From Nitrincola lacisaponensis (lineage in GTDB: Bacteria; Pseudomonadota; Gammaproteobacteria; Pseudomonadales; Balneatricaceae), in contig NZ_JMSZ01000001.1 of the NCBI RefSeq assembly GCF_000691225.1, positions 93,105 through 157,104 on the forward strand: a stretch of DNA of 64,000 bases, written 5' to 3'. The translations under genes and the position numbers were made by a program. Positions 24,872 to 32,725 of this stretch are shown piece after piece (position 1 is the stretch's first letter; each line of letters begins with the position of its first letter). Under the pieces are notes generated by a model. That model was not told the DNA's origin. It saw only the letters and a program-made list of their open reading frames with translations, and ran no database searches.

Positions 24872-24978
24872 GTAAAATCGCAGTGGCTATTGGAGCTGAT
24901 GCAGATGCCCCATATCTTACACCACTTGAGTAATGCCTCATCAGCGCTATTGCGCTGTACATTAGAGGAGGGTTTTAT

Positions 24979-25386
24979 ATGAAACCGAGAATCAGCATGA
25001 TTACCCTGGGCGTCAAGGATCTGGAAAGGTCGGTTGAGTTTTATGAGCAAGGCCTTGGTCTGCCGAGAATGGATTCACCACCAGAGGTAGCCTTCTTTAC
25101 ACTCAATGGTAGCTGGCTCGGGCTATATGGTCGCGAGTCTTTGGCGGAGGATGCAGGGGTATCTGTCGAGGGTACGGGCTTTGCCGGTTTCACGATTGCG
25201 CACAACCTGGATTCGGAGGCTGCCGTTGACGAACTTTTGGATCAGGCTGTCTTCGCAGGTGCCACCTTGGTGAAACCTGCCCAGAAGGTATTTTGGGGTG
25301 GATACTCAGGTTACTTTTCTGATCCTGACGGCTATCTGTGGGAGGTAGCATATAACCCCTTGTTTTGGGTCGGACCAAAGGATTGA
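24979..25386 (+). CDS. VOC-family (glyoxalase-like) protein
   Basis: A 135-residue protein with two VOC half-units. The first runs from RISMITLGVKDLERSVEFYE to VAFFTLNGSWLGLYG; the second runs from GFAGFTIAHNLDS to YFSDPDGYLWEVAYNP. The DPDGYLWEV ending carries the glutamate that ligands the metal in many VOC enzymes. It starts at ATG behind AGAGGAGGG. The reaction and substrate are unknown; it is closest in pattern to the YaeR/glyoxalase-like subfamily. It sits between two GNAT genes. Confidence 0.85.
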   Translation: MKPRISMITLGVKDLERSVEFYEQGLGLPRMDSPPEVAFFTLNGSWLGLYGRESLAEDAGVSVEGTGFAGFTIAHNLDSEAAVDELLDQAVFAGATLVKPAQKVFWGGYSGYFSDPDGYLWEVAYNPLFWVGPKD

Positions 25387-25434
25387 CATGCGTAACCAGC
25401 CGACAGGAGAAACGCTAGGTTCCCGGAGTATACT

Positions 25435-25456
25435 TGTCACAACATGTAGTCCTAAT
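25435..25456 (+). repeat. 22-bp repeat, copy 2, upstream of a second GNAT gene
   Basis: TGTCACAACATGTAGTCCTA followed by AT shares its first 11 bases exactly, and 18 of 22 bases overall, with 24265-24286. It lies 25 bases before the GNAT gene at 25481. Confidence 0.4.
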
Positions 25457-25480
25457 CGATAAGATCAGCAGAGGCACCGA

Positions 25481-25966
25481 ATGATCAGGGAAATGACAAG
25501 ATCTGATTTTGAATCCTTTTGGCCAACGTTTTCGGCGGTGATTCAAGCGCAAGAGACCTACGCATTTGATGCCGATATGACGCTAGAGCAGGCTTATCAC
25601 CTCTGGTGCGAACTGCCACTCAAAACCTATGTCTGGGAAGAGCAGGGTGTCATCCTGGGCTCCTACTACCTTAAAGCCAACGCCATGGGTCCCAGCCGTC
25701 ATATCTGTAATTGTGGCTACATGGTTGCTGAAGCCGCCAGAGGCAGGGGCATTGCGCGTGCATTATGTGAGCACTCACAACGCGTGGCGGTAGAGCGGGG
25801 CTTTAAGGCGATGCAGTTTAATAGTGTGGTATCAACCAATACGCAGGCCGTTCAATTGTGGAAAGCACTGGGCTTCAACATCATTGGTACGATTCCGGAT
25901 GCCTACCAGCATGGACAGTTGGGCTATGTTGACTGTTACATTATGTATAAATGGTTAGACACCTGA
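25481..25966 (+). CDS. GNAT-family N-acetyltransferase
   Basis: A 161-residue acetyltransferase (MIREMTRSDFESFWPTF). Motif A is GYMVAEAARGRGIARALCEH (about 87-106), and the later NTQAVQLWKALGFNIIGTIP is typical of L-amino-acid or aminoglycoside-type GNAT proteins. The C-terminus GYVDCYIMYKWL fits the same subgroup. The start ATG has AGAGGCACC upstream. No substrate can be assigned. It follows a VOC gene in the same direction with a 94-base gap. Confidence 0.9.
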   Translation: MIREMTRSDFESFWPTFSAVIQAQETYAFDADMTLEQAYHLWCELPLKTYVWEEQGVILGSYYLKANAMGPSRHICNCGYMVAEAARGRGIARALCEHSQRVAVERGFKAMQFNSVVSTNTQAVQLWKALGFNIIGTIPDAYQHGQLGYVDCYIMYKWLDT

Positions 25967-26000
25967 ACACTGTTAATAAACATCAGCCGGATACGCCGAT

Positions 26001-26426
26001 ATGTGGATTCAAAAAAACCTTCAGTTAGCAGCCAGACCCCGAGGTTTTCATCTCATTACAGCCGATGTACTCCAGGCAATACCAGAACTGAGACAGTGCA
26101 GGGTGGGGCTGTTGCATCTGTTTATTCAGCACACGTCTGCCTCGCTGACGATTAACGAGAACGCTGATCCCGATGTGCGCGGCGATTTTGAACGTTTTTT
26201 CAATCATGCCGTCCCGGAAAATGCACCCTATTATGTACATCTGGATGAGGGCAGTGATGATATGCCGGCACATCTGAAAAGCAGTCTGTTAGGTTGTTCT
26301 TTAACCCTGCCGGTCAGCAATGGGCGATTAAATCTAGGGACCTGGCAGGGCATCTATCTGTGCGAGCATCGCAATCATGGCGGCTCACGGCGGCTGGTGC
26401 TGACATTGCAGGGTGAATCCGCCTAG
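26001..26426 (+). CDS. YjbQ family (UPF0047) protein
   Basis: A 141-residue protein with the YjbQ pattern: [29 protein letters not shown] in the first half, then [15 protein letters not shown] and [16 protein letters not shown]. The conserved histidines and acidic residues fit a metal site. Relatives can complement thiamine-phosphate synthase mutants weakly, hence the name secondary thiamine-phosphate synthase, but the real role is uncertain. It lies 72 bases before the GntR gene, in the same direction; the GntR operator lies between them. Confidence 0.92.
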   Translation: MWIQKNLQLAARPRGFHLITADVLQAIPELRQCRVGLLHLFIQHTSASLTINENADPDVRGDFERFFNHAVPENAPYYVHLDEGSDDMPAHLKSSLLGCSLTLPVSNGRLNLGTWQGIYLCEHRNHGGSRRLVLTLQGESA

Positions 26427-26458
26427 CTATCACCGGACAGGGGGTCTGGGGTACACTT

Positions 26459-26474
26459 GGATGATGCATCATCC
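26459..26474. promoter_or_regulatory. palindromic GntR operator, copy upstream of the regulator gene
   Basis: GGATGATGCATCATCC is a perfect 16-base inverted repeat 24 bases before the GntR start. Its core ATGATGCATCAT recurs at 29491-29502, in front of the kinase / PLP-enzyme operon. FadR-subfamily GntR regulators bind palindromes of this kind, so autoregulation is likely. Confidence 0.7.
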
Positions 26475-26498
26475 CAATCTGCAAGAGCCTAATTCGCT

Positions 26499-27182
26499 AT
26501 GAGCTATCCGATCAGTGAGATTCATCATGCCCGACTGGGCAGCAGTATTTATGCACTGTTGCGCGAAGCCCTGATCACCGGTCGCTTCAAACCCAATGAT
26601 CGCCTGCGCATTCGTGAACTGGCGGAGCAGCTCTCCACCAGTGTCACCCCGGTACGCGATGCCATCCTGCAACTGGCCAAGGAGCAGGCGCTGGAGATGC
26701 GGTCACCGCGGGACATTCGTGTCCCTCAGCTGAGCCAGAGCCAGTATGACGAGATACGCCTGTTGCGTTTGTCACTGGAGGGGATGGGTGCCGAGCAGGC
26801 TGCATTGAACATCACACCGGAAGCTCTGCAGGCTTTGCGTCAGAATATCGATCTGAATCATCAGGCAATTCTGGCCGATAATCTGGCCGAAGCCTTGAGG
26901 CTCAACAGTGAGTTTCATCTGTTGCTGGCCGATGCGGCAGCAATGCCGTTGCTGCGCAGTCTGATCGATATGCTCTGGATGCGCACCGGCCCGCTGATTG
27001 CGCAAAGCTACCGGGAGTTTTCCCAGCAAATGGCGATCGGTCACCATGAGATGCTGTGGCAAGCGCTGGCAACAGGTGACCCGGATGCCGCACGCACCGC
27101 CATTCAGCAGGATATTCTCGATGGTAACCAGAAGATGCAGGCCTTCCTGCGCACTGAAAGCCTAAACACCCAACCCGGTTAA
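26499..27182 (+). CDS. GntR-family (FCD domain) transcriptional regulator
   Basis: The 227-residue regulator has a winged HTH at about 10-75 (LRIRELAEQLSTSVTPVRDA) and an FCD effector domain at about 85-215. The FCD metal/ligand histidines are visible in LNSEFHLLLADAA and IGHHEMLWQAL. Its gene is convergent with the PLP-enzyme gene, overlapping 21 bases at the 3' ends. A perfect palindrome upstream of it recurs before the kinase gene at 29467. The simplest reading is that it represses itself and the kinase / PLP-enzyme operon until a substrate-derived effector appears. Confidence 0.92.
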   Translation: MSYPISEIHHARLGSSIYALLREALITGRFKPNDRLRIRELAEQLSTSVTPVRDAILQLAKEQALEMRSPRDIRVPQLSQSQYDEIRLLRLSLEGMGAEQAALNITPEALQALRQNIDLNHQAILADNLAEALRLNSEFHLLLADAAAMPLLRSLIDMLWMRTGPLIAQSYREFSQQMAIGHHEMLWQALATGDPDAARTAIQQDILDGNQKMQAFLRTESLNTQPG

Positions 27183-28418
27183 TACCTGATCCAGCGTATC
27201 ACTGAGCAGCTCCACATGTTCTGAGCTGAACACCAGCGGTGGACGGATTTTCAGTATATTGGCATCGGGACCTGTCGCACTGATCAACACACCGGCATCA
27301 CGCATGCCGTTCACCACACGGCTGGCCAGATCCGTTGCCGGTGCCAGACTCTCCCGGTCCTGAACCAGCTCAACACCGTAAAACAGCCCGGCACCACGAA
27401 TATCACCGATCACCACATGCTGGCTGGCCAATTCACTGAGTCGACGCTGCAAGCGCTGCCCCTGAATCCGGGCATTCACCTGGAGATGCTCCGTTTCGAT
27501 CACATCCAGTACCGCCAGAGCGGCAGCACAGGAGACCGGATTTCCACCAAAGGTATTGAAATAACGCTGCCGCGCACCAAACTGATCCAGCAGATCAGCT
27601 CGCGCAACCATCCCGGCAACCGGGTGCCCATTGCCCATGGGCTTGCCGAGGGTGACCAGATCAGGCTCGACCTGATAGCGTGAAAAGCCCCAAAATGCCT
27701 CGCCAGTACGTGCAAAGCCTGACTGTACTTCGTCGGCAATGTACAACCCGCCAGCCTGGCGCACCCAATTAACGGCCTGCTGAATTTCAGCCGCAGGCGG
27801 GCTGAAAACACCATCACTGGAGAACAGTCCATCCATCATCAGTGCCGCAGGACGCAGTCCCTCTGCGGCCAGTTGATCGAGTTGCTGGCGCAATTGCCTG
27901 AGCCACTGACCGGGTGCCCGATAACTATCCGGTGCATCCAGCAAACGTACCTGGTCACCAACGCCGACACCCAACGCAGGTGACAGTTCTGCGATGCTGC
28001 TGGTCGTGCCGTGATAGGCCCAGCGTGTCACCAGTGCAATCCTGTTCCCCGTGACTTCTCGAGCAACCCTCAAGGCCAGATCATTGGCTTCGCTGCCACT
28101 GCATGTCAGGGTCAGATTATTCAGCCGCTCCGGGAACAGCGCCAGCAGCCGCTCGGCATACTCCAGTATGCCGTCATGTAAATAGCGGGTGTGGGTATTC
28201 AGCACCGACGCCTGGCGGCAAATCGCTTCTACCACTCTGGGGTGACAGTGGCCAACCGAGACTACATTGTTGTAGGCATCCAGATAGCGGCGACCATCCG
28301 CCTCATACAGCCACACGCCTTCACCTCTGACCGGATACAGGGGTTGTTGATAGAACAATCGATAACTGCGTCCCAGCAAGCGCTGTCGCCGTTCAATCAA
28401 TGCAGTATGGTCGGTCAT
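27162..28418 (-). CDS. class III PLP enzyme, aminotransferase or phospho-lyase type
   Basis: A 418-residue fold-type I PLP enzyme of the class III aminotransferase family. The Schiff-base lysine is in TLGKPMGNGHPVAG (about 253), the phosphate-binding segment is CSGSEANDLALRVARE, and YIADEVQSGFARTG holds the PLP-contacting Asp. It is coupled to the upstream kinase gene by an ATGA overlap. In animals AGXT2L1/2 enzymes of this family act as phospho-lyases on phosphoethanolamine or 5-phosphohydroxylysine after a dedicated kinase. The kinase partner suggests that type of chemistry, but a plain aminotransferase cannot be excluded. Confidence 0.85.
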   Translation of the reverse strand: MTDHTALIERRQRLLGRSYRLFYQQPLYPVRGEGVWLYEADGRRYLDAYNNVVSVGHCHPRVVEAICRQASVLNTHTRYLHDGILEYAERLLALFPERLNNLTLTCSGSEANDLALRVAREVTGNRIALVTRWAYHGTTSSIAELSPALGVGVGDQVRLLDAPDSYRAPGQWLRQLRQQLDQLAAEGLRPAALMMDGLFSSDGVFSPPAAEIQQAVNWVRQAGGLYIADEVQSGFARTGEAFWGFSRYQVEPDLVTLGKPMGNGHPVAGMVARADLLDQFGARQRYFNTFGGNPVSCAAALAVLDVIETEHLQVNARIQGQRLQRRLSELASQHVVIGDIRGAGLFYGVELVQDRESLAPATDLASRVVNGMRDAGVLISATGPDANILKIRPPLVFSSEHVELLSDTLDQVLTGLGV

Positions 28419-29467
28419 ACATGACTCCCTGAAGTAGTCGAGGTGATCAAGTGCTCAACCCACCCGTCAGGCAAACGACGCAGTCGCATCAGACTGCGTC
28501 CGGCATGGGGCAGGTTACGTAGAATATAGTCCCGATTGTCCGGATACAGCTGTGCTCGCCAGGAAGCAATCACCAGTGTCAGACACAAGCGGGTGGCCAC
28601 CAGATCGGCCAGGACACTCAGTTCTGTATCGGTCAGCGGCTGTTGTGCCAGATAGGCATTCAGAAAAGGCCCGACCCGACGCAACGGATCAGACTCATCC
28701 ACCAACTGGTAGGCCAGCGCTGTTGCCAGATTGTTCACACGCGGTGCATAGAGTGCGTCACCAAAATCAATAATGCCGGTGATACGGGTACCCAACTCAT
28801 CCACCAGGACATTGTGCGGATTCAGATCATTGTGAATAACCTGCCAGGGCAGGCTGTCCAGTAGCGGTAAGACCCGTTGTGTATGCTGATCAATGACCCC
28901 AGCCACTTCCCGACGCCAATCGAGATGATCCAGGGTGTGCACCCGATCCAGCAAACGCTGTGGATGGGTGATATCCCACAGCAGCTCTCGCGTTGCGCCT
29001 GGATGGCTAAAACCTGCCAGAGTAGCGTCCATCTCGCCCAGAATTCCTCCTAACTGTCGAGCCAGATCCGTAAAGGGAGCCTGCCGATAGAGGGGTATGC
29101 CATCCAGATAGCTGACCACCCGCAGAGAACCCTGCTGTCCAGAGAACTCAACCTGCGGCTGACAGTCACCGGTCAGGGTTTCCAGTATTCCGGGGACGGG
29201 CAGGTGAGCGGCGCGCTGCTGCAGATAGACCAGCATCCGGGTCTGAAAGTCGATCTCCTGATCCGCTTCAGCGACATTGATAAAGCGCACCATAAAACGC
29301 TGACCTGATTCACAACTCAGGCAGAAGTTGGTATCCCGCTCACCCGGTAAGCGCTCCAGCACCCCTGTAAGGCCATAGTGAGTGTATAGCACCTGCTGGG
29401 CCTCAAGCGGATTGATCGCTGGAGCAGCCTGGGTCATCAATGTCGTGGAGGCCGTAAAAGCATGCAT
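28415..29467 (-). CDS. APH-family small-molecule kinase (hydroxylysine-kinase-like)
   Basis: The 350-residue protein has the aminoglycoside-phosphotransferase fold. The catalytic loop IHNDLNPHNVLVD (about 230) and the metal motif IIDFGDALYAPR are intact. The start is put at MHAFTASTTL; longer frames reach across the operator at 29490-29503. Its partner PLP enzyme begins within the stop codon. Together they resemble the human pair hydroxylysine kinase and phosphohydroxylysine phospho-lyase, or ethanolamine kinase with ethanolamine-phosphate phospho-lyase. The operon is expected to be controlled by the GntR protein encoded at 26499. The substrate is unproven. Confidence 0.82.
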   Translation of the reverse strand: MHAFTASTTLMTQAAPAINPLEAQQVLYTHYGLTGVLERLPGERDTNFCLSCESGQRFMVRFINVAEADQEIDFQTRMLVYLQQRAAHLPVPGILETLTGDCQPQVEFSGQQGSLRVVSYLDGIPLYRQAPFTDLARQLGGILGEMDATLAGFSHPGATRELLWDITHPQRLLDRVHTLDHLDWRREVAGVIDQHTQRVLPLLDSLPWQVIHNDLNPHNVLVDELGTRITGIIDFGDALYAPRVNNLATALAYQLVDESDPLRRVGPFLNAYLAQQPLTDTELSVLADLVATRLCLTLVIASWRAQLYPDNRDYILRNLPHAGRSLMRLRRLPDGWVEHLITSTTSGSHV

Positions 29468-29489
29468 TCCGATACCCTGTTTTATGATG

Positions 29490-29503
29490 TATGATGCATC
29501 ATA
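29490..29503. promoter_or_regulatory. palindromic GntR operator, copy upstream of the kinase operon
   Basis: TATGATGCATCATA is a perfect 14-base inverted repeat 23 bases before the kinase ATG. It shares the 12-base core with the site in front of the GntR gene 3 kb away. Its place near the start suits repression of the operon, and it could also affect the divergent AraC gene at 29585. Confidence 0.7.
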
Positions 29504-29584
29504 AATTGAATACTGGGTAAAGTCACCCCTCAATGCTATGCTGGACATACATTTATATATGGAACCTCAGACCTCTGAATCAGT

Positions 29585-30454
29585 ATGAATACCACTCCGC
29601 GCTTCTGGCGCGATCCCGCACTGCCTCAGGTTGAGCTTCGCTATATCGAAGACGGCCGACAGCTGCGCTATGCGCCGCACAGTCATCGCCAATGGTCCCT
29701 GGGCGCGATTCTGGCCGGACAAAGCCACTTTGAATACGCCGGACAGCAACAGATCATCAAGACAGGGCAGTTGCTGCTGATCAATCCTCATCAGGTACAT
29801 GCGTGTAATCCCTGTGAGTCGATGCGCTGGTCTTATTACATGCTGTATGTCGATACAGACTGGTTAACCCGGCTGCGCCAGGATCTGGGTGAGCTGCAGT
29901 GTGATCAGTGGCAGGACCTGTCGATTTCCTGTCTGACCCATCCACTACTGTTTGAGCAATTTACTACGCTGGCCACAGGGCTCTTTGATCCACAGCTGAC
30001 CACTGAGCAGAAAGAGGCTGATGTAAGTGCCTTTCTGCGCAGCTTGTTCAGTCAGCTTCAGGACGACTCCCTGGCGGGCTCAGAACCACCTTCGGCCACT
30101 CTTCAGAAAGCCCTGGTCTATCTACATAAACATTATGATAGCAATGTAACTTTGGAAACACTCTGTGCGCTGACAGACCTGAATAAAGGGGCACTGATCC
30201 GCTTATTTCGTCAGGCCTGTGGCATGACACCGCATGCCTACCTGACCAATCTGCGCATTCAAATGGCTCAGATTGCGCTGCGCAGTGAAACGCCTCTTGC
30301 TGAAGTCGCTCTGACCCATGGTTTTGCCGATCAGCCACATTTCCAGCGAACCTTTAAGCGTCTGCTGGCGGCCACACCGATACAGTATCGGGATGGCCCC
30401 AAACGCCTACATCAGCAATACACCGCAGCTGAGCAGCAACAGAAACGCCAGTAA
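29585..30454 (+). CDS. AraC-family transcriptional regulator
   Basis: The 289-residue regulator has an N-terminal cupin-type sensor domain (about 10-150) and two C-terminal HTH units (about 180-280). The N-terminal domain has RYAPHSHRQWSLGAILAG and GQLLLINPHQVHACNP; the HTH units have LCALTDLNKGALIRLFRQ and VALTHGFADQPHFQRTFKR. The His and Pro pattern is that of AraC-type amino-acid or amine sensors next to LysE-type exporters. It is convergent with the LysE gene, with 48 bases of 3' overlap, and divergent from the kinase operon. Which of these it regulates is not visible. Confidence 0.92.
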   Translation: MNTTPRFWRDPALPQVELRYIEDGRQLRYAPHSHRQWSLGAILAGQSHFEYAGQQQIIKTGQLLLINPHQVHACNPCESMRWSYYMLYVDTDWLTRLRQDLGELQCDQWQDLSISCLTHPLLFEQFTTLATGLFDPQLTTEQKEADVSAFLRSLFSQLQDDSLAGSEPPSATLQKALVYLHKHYDSNVTLETLCALTDLNKGALIRLFRQACGMTPHAYLTNLRIQMAQIALRSETPLAEVALTHGFADQPHFQRTFKRLLAATPIQYRDGPKRLHQQYTAAEQQQKRQ

Positions 30455-30997
30455 TCGATTCAACCAGCGCAAGCCCGGAGCTGAGCTACAGCGCTGCTGC
30501 AACCAACTGCCCGCCGCCGCCCAGATACTTAAAGACAACCAGCAAACCGGCAAGTAAATCAGTGCAAACAGCACGACCAGCCACATATCACCACCTGTCG
30601 TGTAGGCGGCAATGCCGGAAATACCCGCCAGCCAGGCCTTGGGATTGAGCCATTGCATCAGTGCGCCCAGTATGAACCCCGGTGGTTTGGACGCTGCATG
30701 CGCCTCTACATTACCATCGGCACGTAAAAGCTGATATGACATGTAGAGTAAAAACGCGATACCGCCCCAGCGTAGCCAGGATTCCAGTTGCTCCCACTGC
30801 AAAAACAGGCTTTTCAGCCCCAGTCCCAGCCCCATAAACAGCAGTACAAATCCCAGCGTCGCACCAGTAACAAATATCAGCGTCCGACTCCAGCCATAAC
30901 GCAGCCCGCTGCTGAGACAGACCAGATTCACCGGTCCGGGAGAGATGGAAGCGGCCAGGGCAAAGGCCGACATGGAAAACAGAATGGATAGGCTCAC
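30407..30997 (-). CDS. LysE-family amino-acid exporter
   Basis: A 196-residue membrane protein. A GTG start at 30995-30997 with AGGAG seven bases upstream is preferred over a longer upstream frame, because the first hydrophobic segment and the LysE motif ISPGPVNLVCLSSGLRYG then sit at the N-terminus as in the family. About six hydrophobic segments are seen, with GALMQWLNPKAWL in the middle. LysE/RhtB proteins export amino acids such as lysine, threonine or homoserine. It is convergent with an AraC regulator, a common arrangement for this exporter family. Confidence 0.9.
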   Translation of the reverse strand: MSLSILFSMSAFALAASISPGPVNLVCLSSGLRYGWSRTLIFVTGATLGFVLLFMGLGLGLKSLFLQWEQLESWLRWGGIAFLLYMSYQLLRADGNVEAHAASKPPGFILGALMQWLNPKAWLAGISGIAAYTTGGDMWLVVLFALIYLPVCWLSLSIWAAAGSWLQQRCSSAPGLRWLNRLLAFLLLLSCGVLLM

Positions 30998-31071
30998 AGA
31001 CAGACTCCTGTTCAAAAGAACAGATTGTCTGCTGTGAGTGGTCTGGCTGTATTGAATAAAATTTTTGCGGC

Positions 31072-32121
31072 TTATGATGTTGCAGACATCAACCAGCGGG
31101 TAAGTTCTGCCGCCGGAATAGCCTGACACCCGGATGTATTCTGGCCAGCCCAGAGTGGCGAGAAGTCTGCAATGCCACGGGCCTCGGCTTCAGCACGTAA
31201 TGGCGCAATCGCTGCAGTTGCCAGCGGGAACGCCGGTGCATCGACGCAGATGGGTCCAAGTTCTCGCATCACACGATTCACAATGCCACGCGCGGGGCGT
31301 CCGGAAAACAGGTTGGTCAACGCGGTATGGACCGCTTCAGGTGACTGCAATGCCTGACGATGCAGCGCCGATGTCTTCGCTTCAGGACAGAGCAAATAGG
31401 CAGTGCCTACCTGTACAGCCGATGCCCCGAGAGCAAATGCAGCCTGCACACCCGCCGGACTGGCAATACCCCCGGCAGCGATCACCGGAACACTCAGCCG
31501 GTCCACCAGTTGCGGCAGCAACGCAAACAGTCCGGTTTGTGTTGTCATATCATCGGTCAGGAACATACCGCGATGGCCACCGGCTTCCAGTCCTTGCGCA
31601 ATCACCGCATCCACCCCGCGCGCTTGCAACCACAGCGCTTCTTCCAGAGTGGTTGCACTGGAGAGTATTTTTGTCCCCCAGCTACGCAGGGTTTCCAGCA
31701 GCGATTCATCCGGCAAGCCGAAATGAAAGCTGACGACCGGTGGACGAAAGTCGTCTAACAGCGCCAGTGTTTCAGCATCAAAGGGGCGGCGTCCGGCACC
31801 GGCTACAATCCGGTCCTGTGACAGTCCCAGCATCTGATAATAAGGCTGCAGCCGTGCCTGCCAGCGCGCTTCAGTCGCCGCATCCGGTGCAGGCTGAGTG
31901 TGGCAGAAGAAATTTACGTTATATGGCTGTGTTGTCGACTCACGAATCTGCACCAATGCCTGTTGCAACTGTTCAGGCGTCAGCATGGCACAGGGCAGTG
32001 ATCCCAATCCGCCTGCGGCGCAGACAGCCAGGGTCAACTCGCTTCCCTGAACACCCGCCATGGGCGCCTGAATAATCGGCCGGGATACAGCCAGCCAGTC
32101 CGTTATTCTGGATATCGACAC
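31072..32121 (-). CDS. nitronate monooxygenase family flavoprotein
   Basis: The 349-residue FMN-binding TIM-barrel protein starts with SRPIIQAPMAGVQG and has PYNVNFFCHTQ, VIAQGLEAGGHRG (the conserved loop with the catalytic His) and VIAAGGIASPAGVQAAFALG with GTAYLLCPEA. These are the motifs of class I 2-nitropropane dioxygenases, which oxidise propionate-3-nitronate and related nitronates. It lies upstream of and co-directional with the LysE gene, with a 74-base gap. Some relatives act as enoyl reductases, so the substrate is tentative. Confidence 0.9.
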   Translation of the reverse strand: MSISRITDWLAVSRPIIQAPMAGVQGSELTLAVCAAGGLGSLPCAMLTPEQLQQALVQIRESTTQPYNVNFFCHTQPAPDAATEARWQARLQPYYQMLGLSQDRIVAGAGRRPFDAETLALLDDFRPPVVSFHFGLPDESLLETLRSWGTKILSSATTLEEALWLQARGVDAVIAQGLEAGGHRGMFLTDDMTTQTGLFALLPQLVDRLSVPVIAAGGIASPAGVQAAFALGASAVQVGTAYLLCPEAKTSALHRQALQSPEAVHTALTNLFSGRPARGIVNRVMRELGPICVDAPAFPLATAAIAPLRAEAEARGIADFSPLWAGQNTSGCQAIPAAELTRWLMSATS

Positions 32122-32289
32122 GATGATCTTCCTCGATTTTCGCTTTGAAGCCAGTCAGGCTAGCAGAAAAGCGTCGCGCTCGCCGTTAGATTTTGGTCGT
32201 TCTGCAGCCATCACCTTTTGCCAGCACAGGAACTCTGCGCTAAAGTCAAAGTCTGAAAAGATACTGCTAACTCTGTGGACTCTATAGCC

Positions 32290-32685
32290 ATGACCCAGCA
32301 ACCCCTGCAACGTAACAGATTTATCAGTGTCTGGCTGACGCTGATGTTGCTGTTTGCCGGGCTGTCACCCGTACATGCGCTGTCACAAGGGCATGCTCAA
32401 TCCGGTGATACCGCTGTTCAATCCAGCCTGTCTTCTCCCTGTGATGGGCAGATGCATACACATCACGCACACCTGCCAGCGGCCGATGAGGCTACTCAAG
32501 CCCAGGACTCACAGACTCACAATACCTTCTGTCAGGGTGATGGCTGTTTGCAATGCAGCAGCTGTGCGGCTTTGGCCTCCACCAGTCCACCGCGTGCCAT
32601 GACAGCATTATCCGAACAGGTTCAACATCAAGCCCAGCCTGCCAAAGCGCGTACTTCGCGACTGGAGCGCCCACCCAAAAGCTGA
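32290..32685 (+). CDS. secreted His/Cys-rich protein beside a multicopper oxidase
   Basis: A 131-residue protein with an N-terminal signal peptide (about 10-34; FISVWLTLMLLFAGLSPVHA). The mature part is rich in metal-binding residues (DGQMHTHHAHLP and CQGDGCLQCSSCAA) and has a basic tail. It is reminiscent of DUF2946-type proteins found next to copper-resistance genes. It is co-directional with the multicopper oxidase gene 40 bases downstream. The function is not known; periplasmic copper binding is the natural guess. A GTG at 32275 is an alternative start. Confidence 0.75.
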   Translation: MTQQPLQRNRFISVWLTLMLLFAGLSPVHALSQGHAQSGDTAVQSSLSSPCDGQMHTHHAHLPAADEATQAQDSQTHNTFCQGDGCLQCSSCAALASTSPPRAMTALSEQVQHQAQPAKARTSRLERPPKS

Positions 32686-32725
32686 TTCAGACTGATGCGT
32701 ATTTTTTTCATCACTGAAGAGGCTT

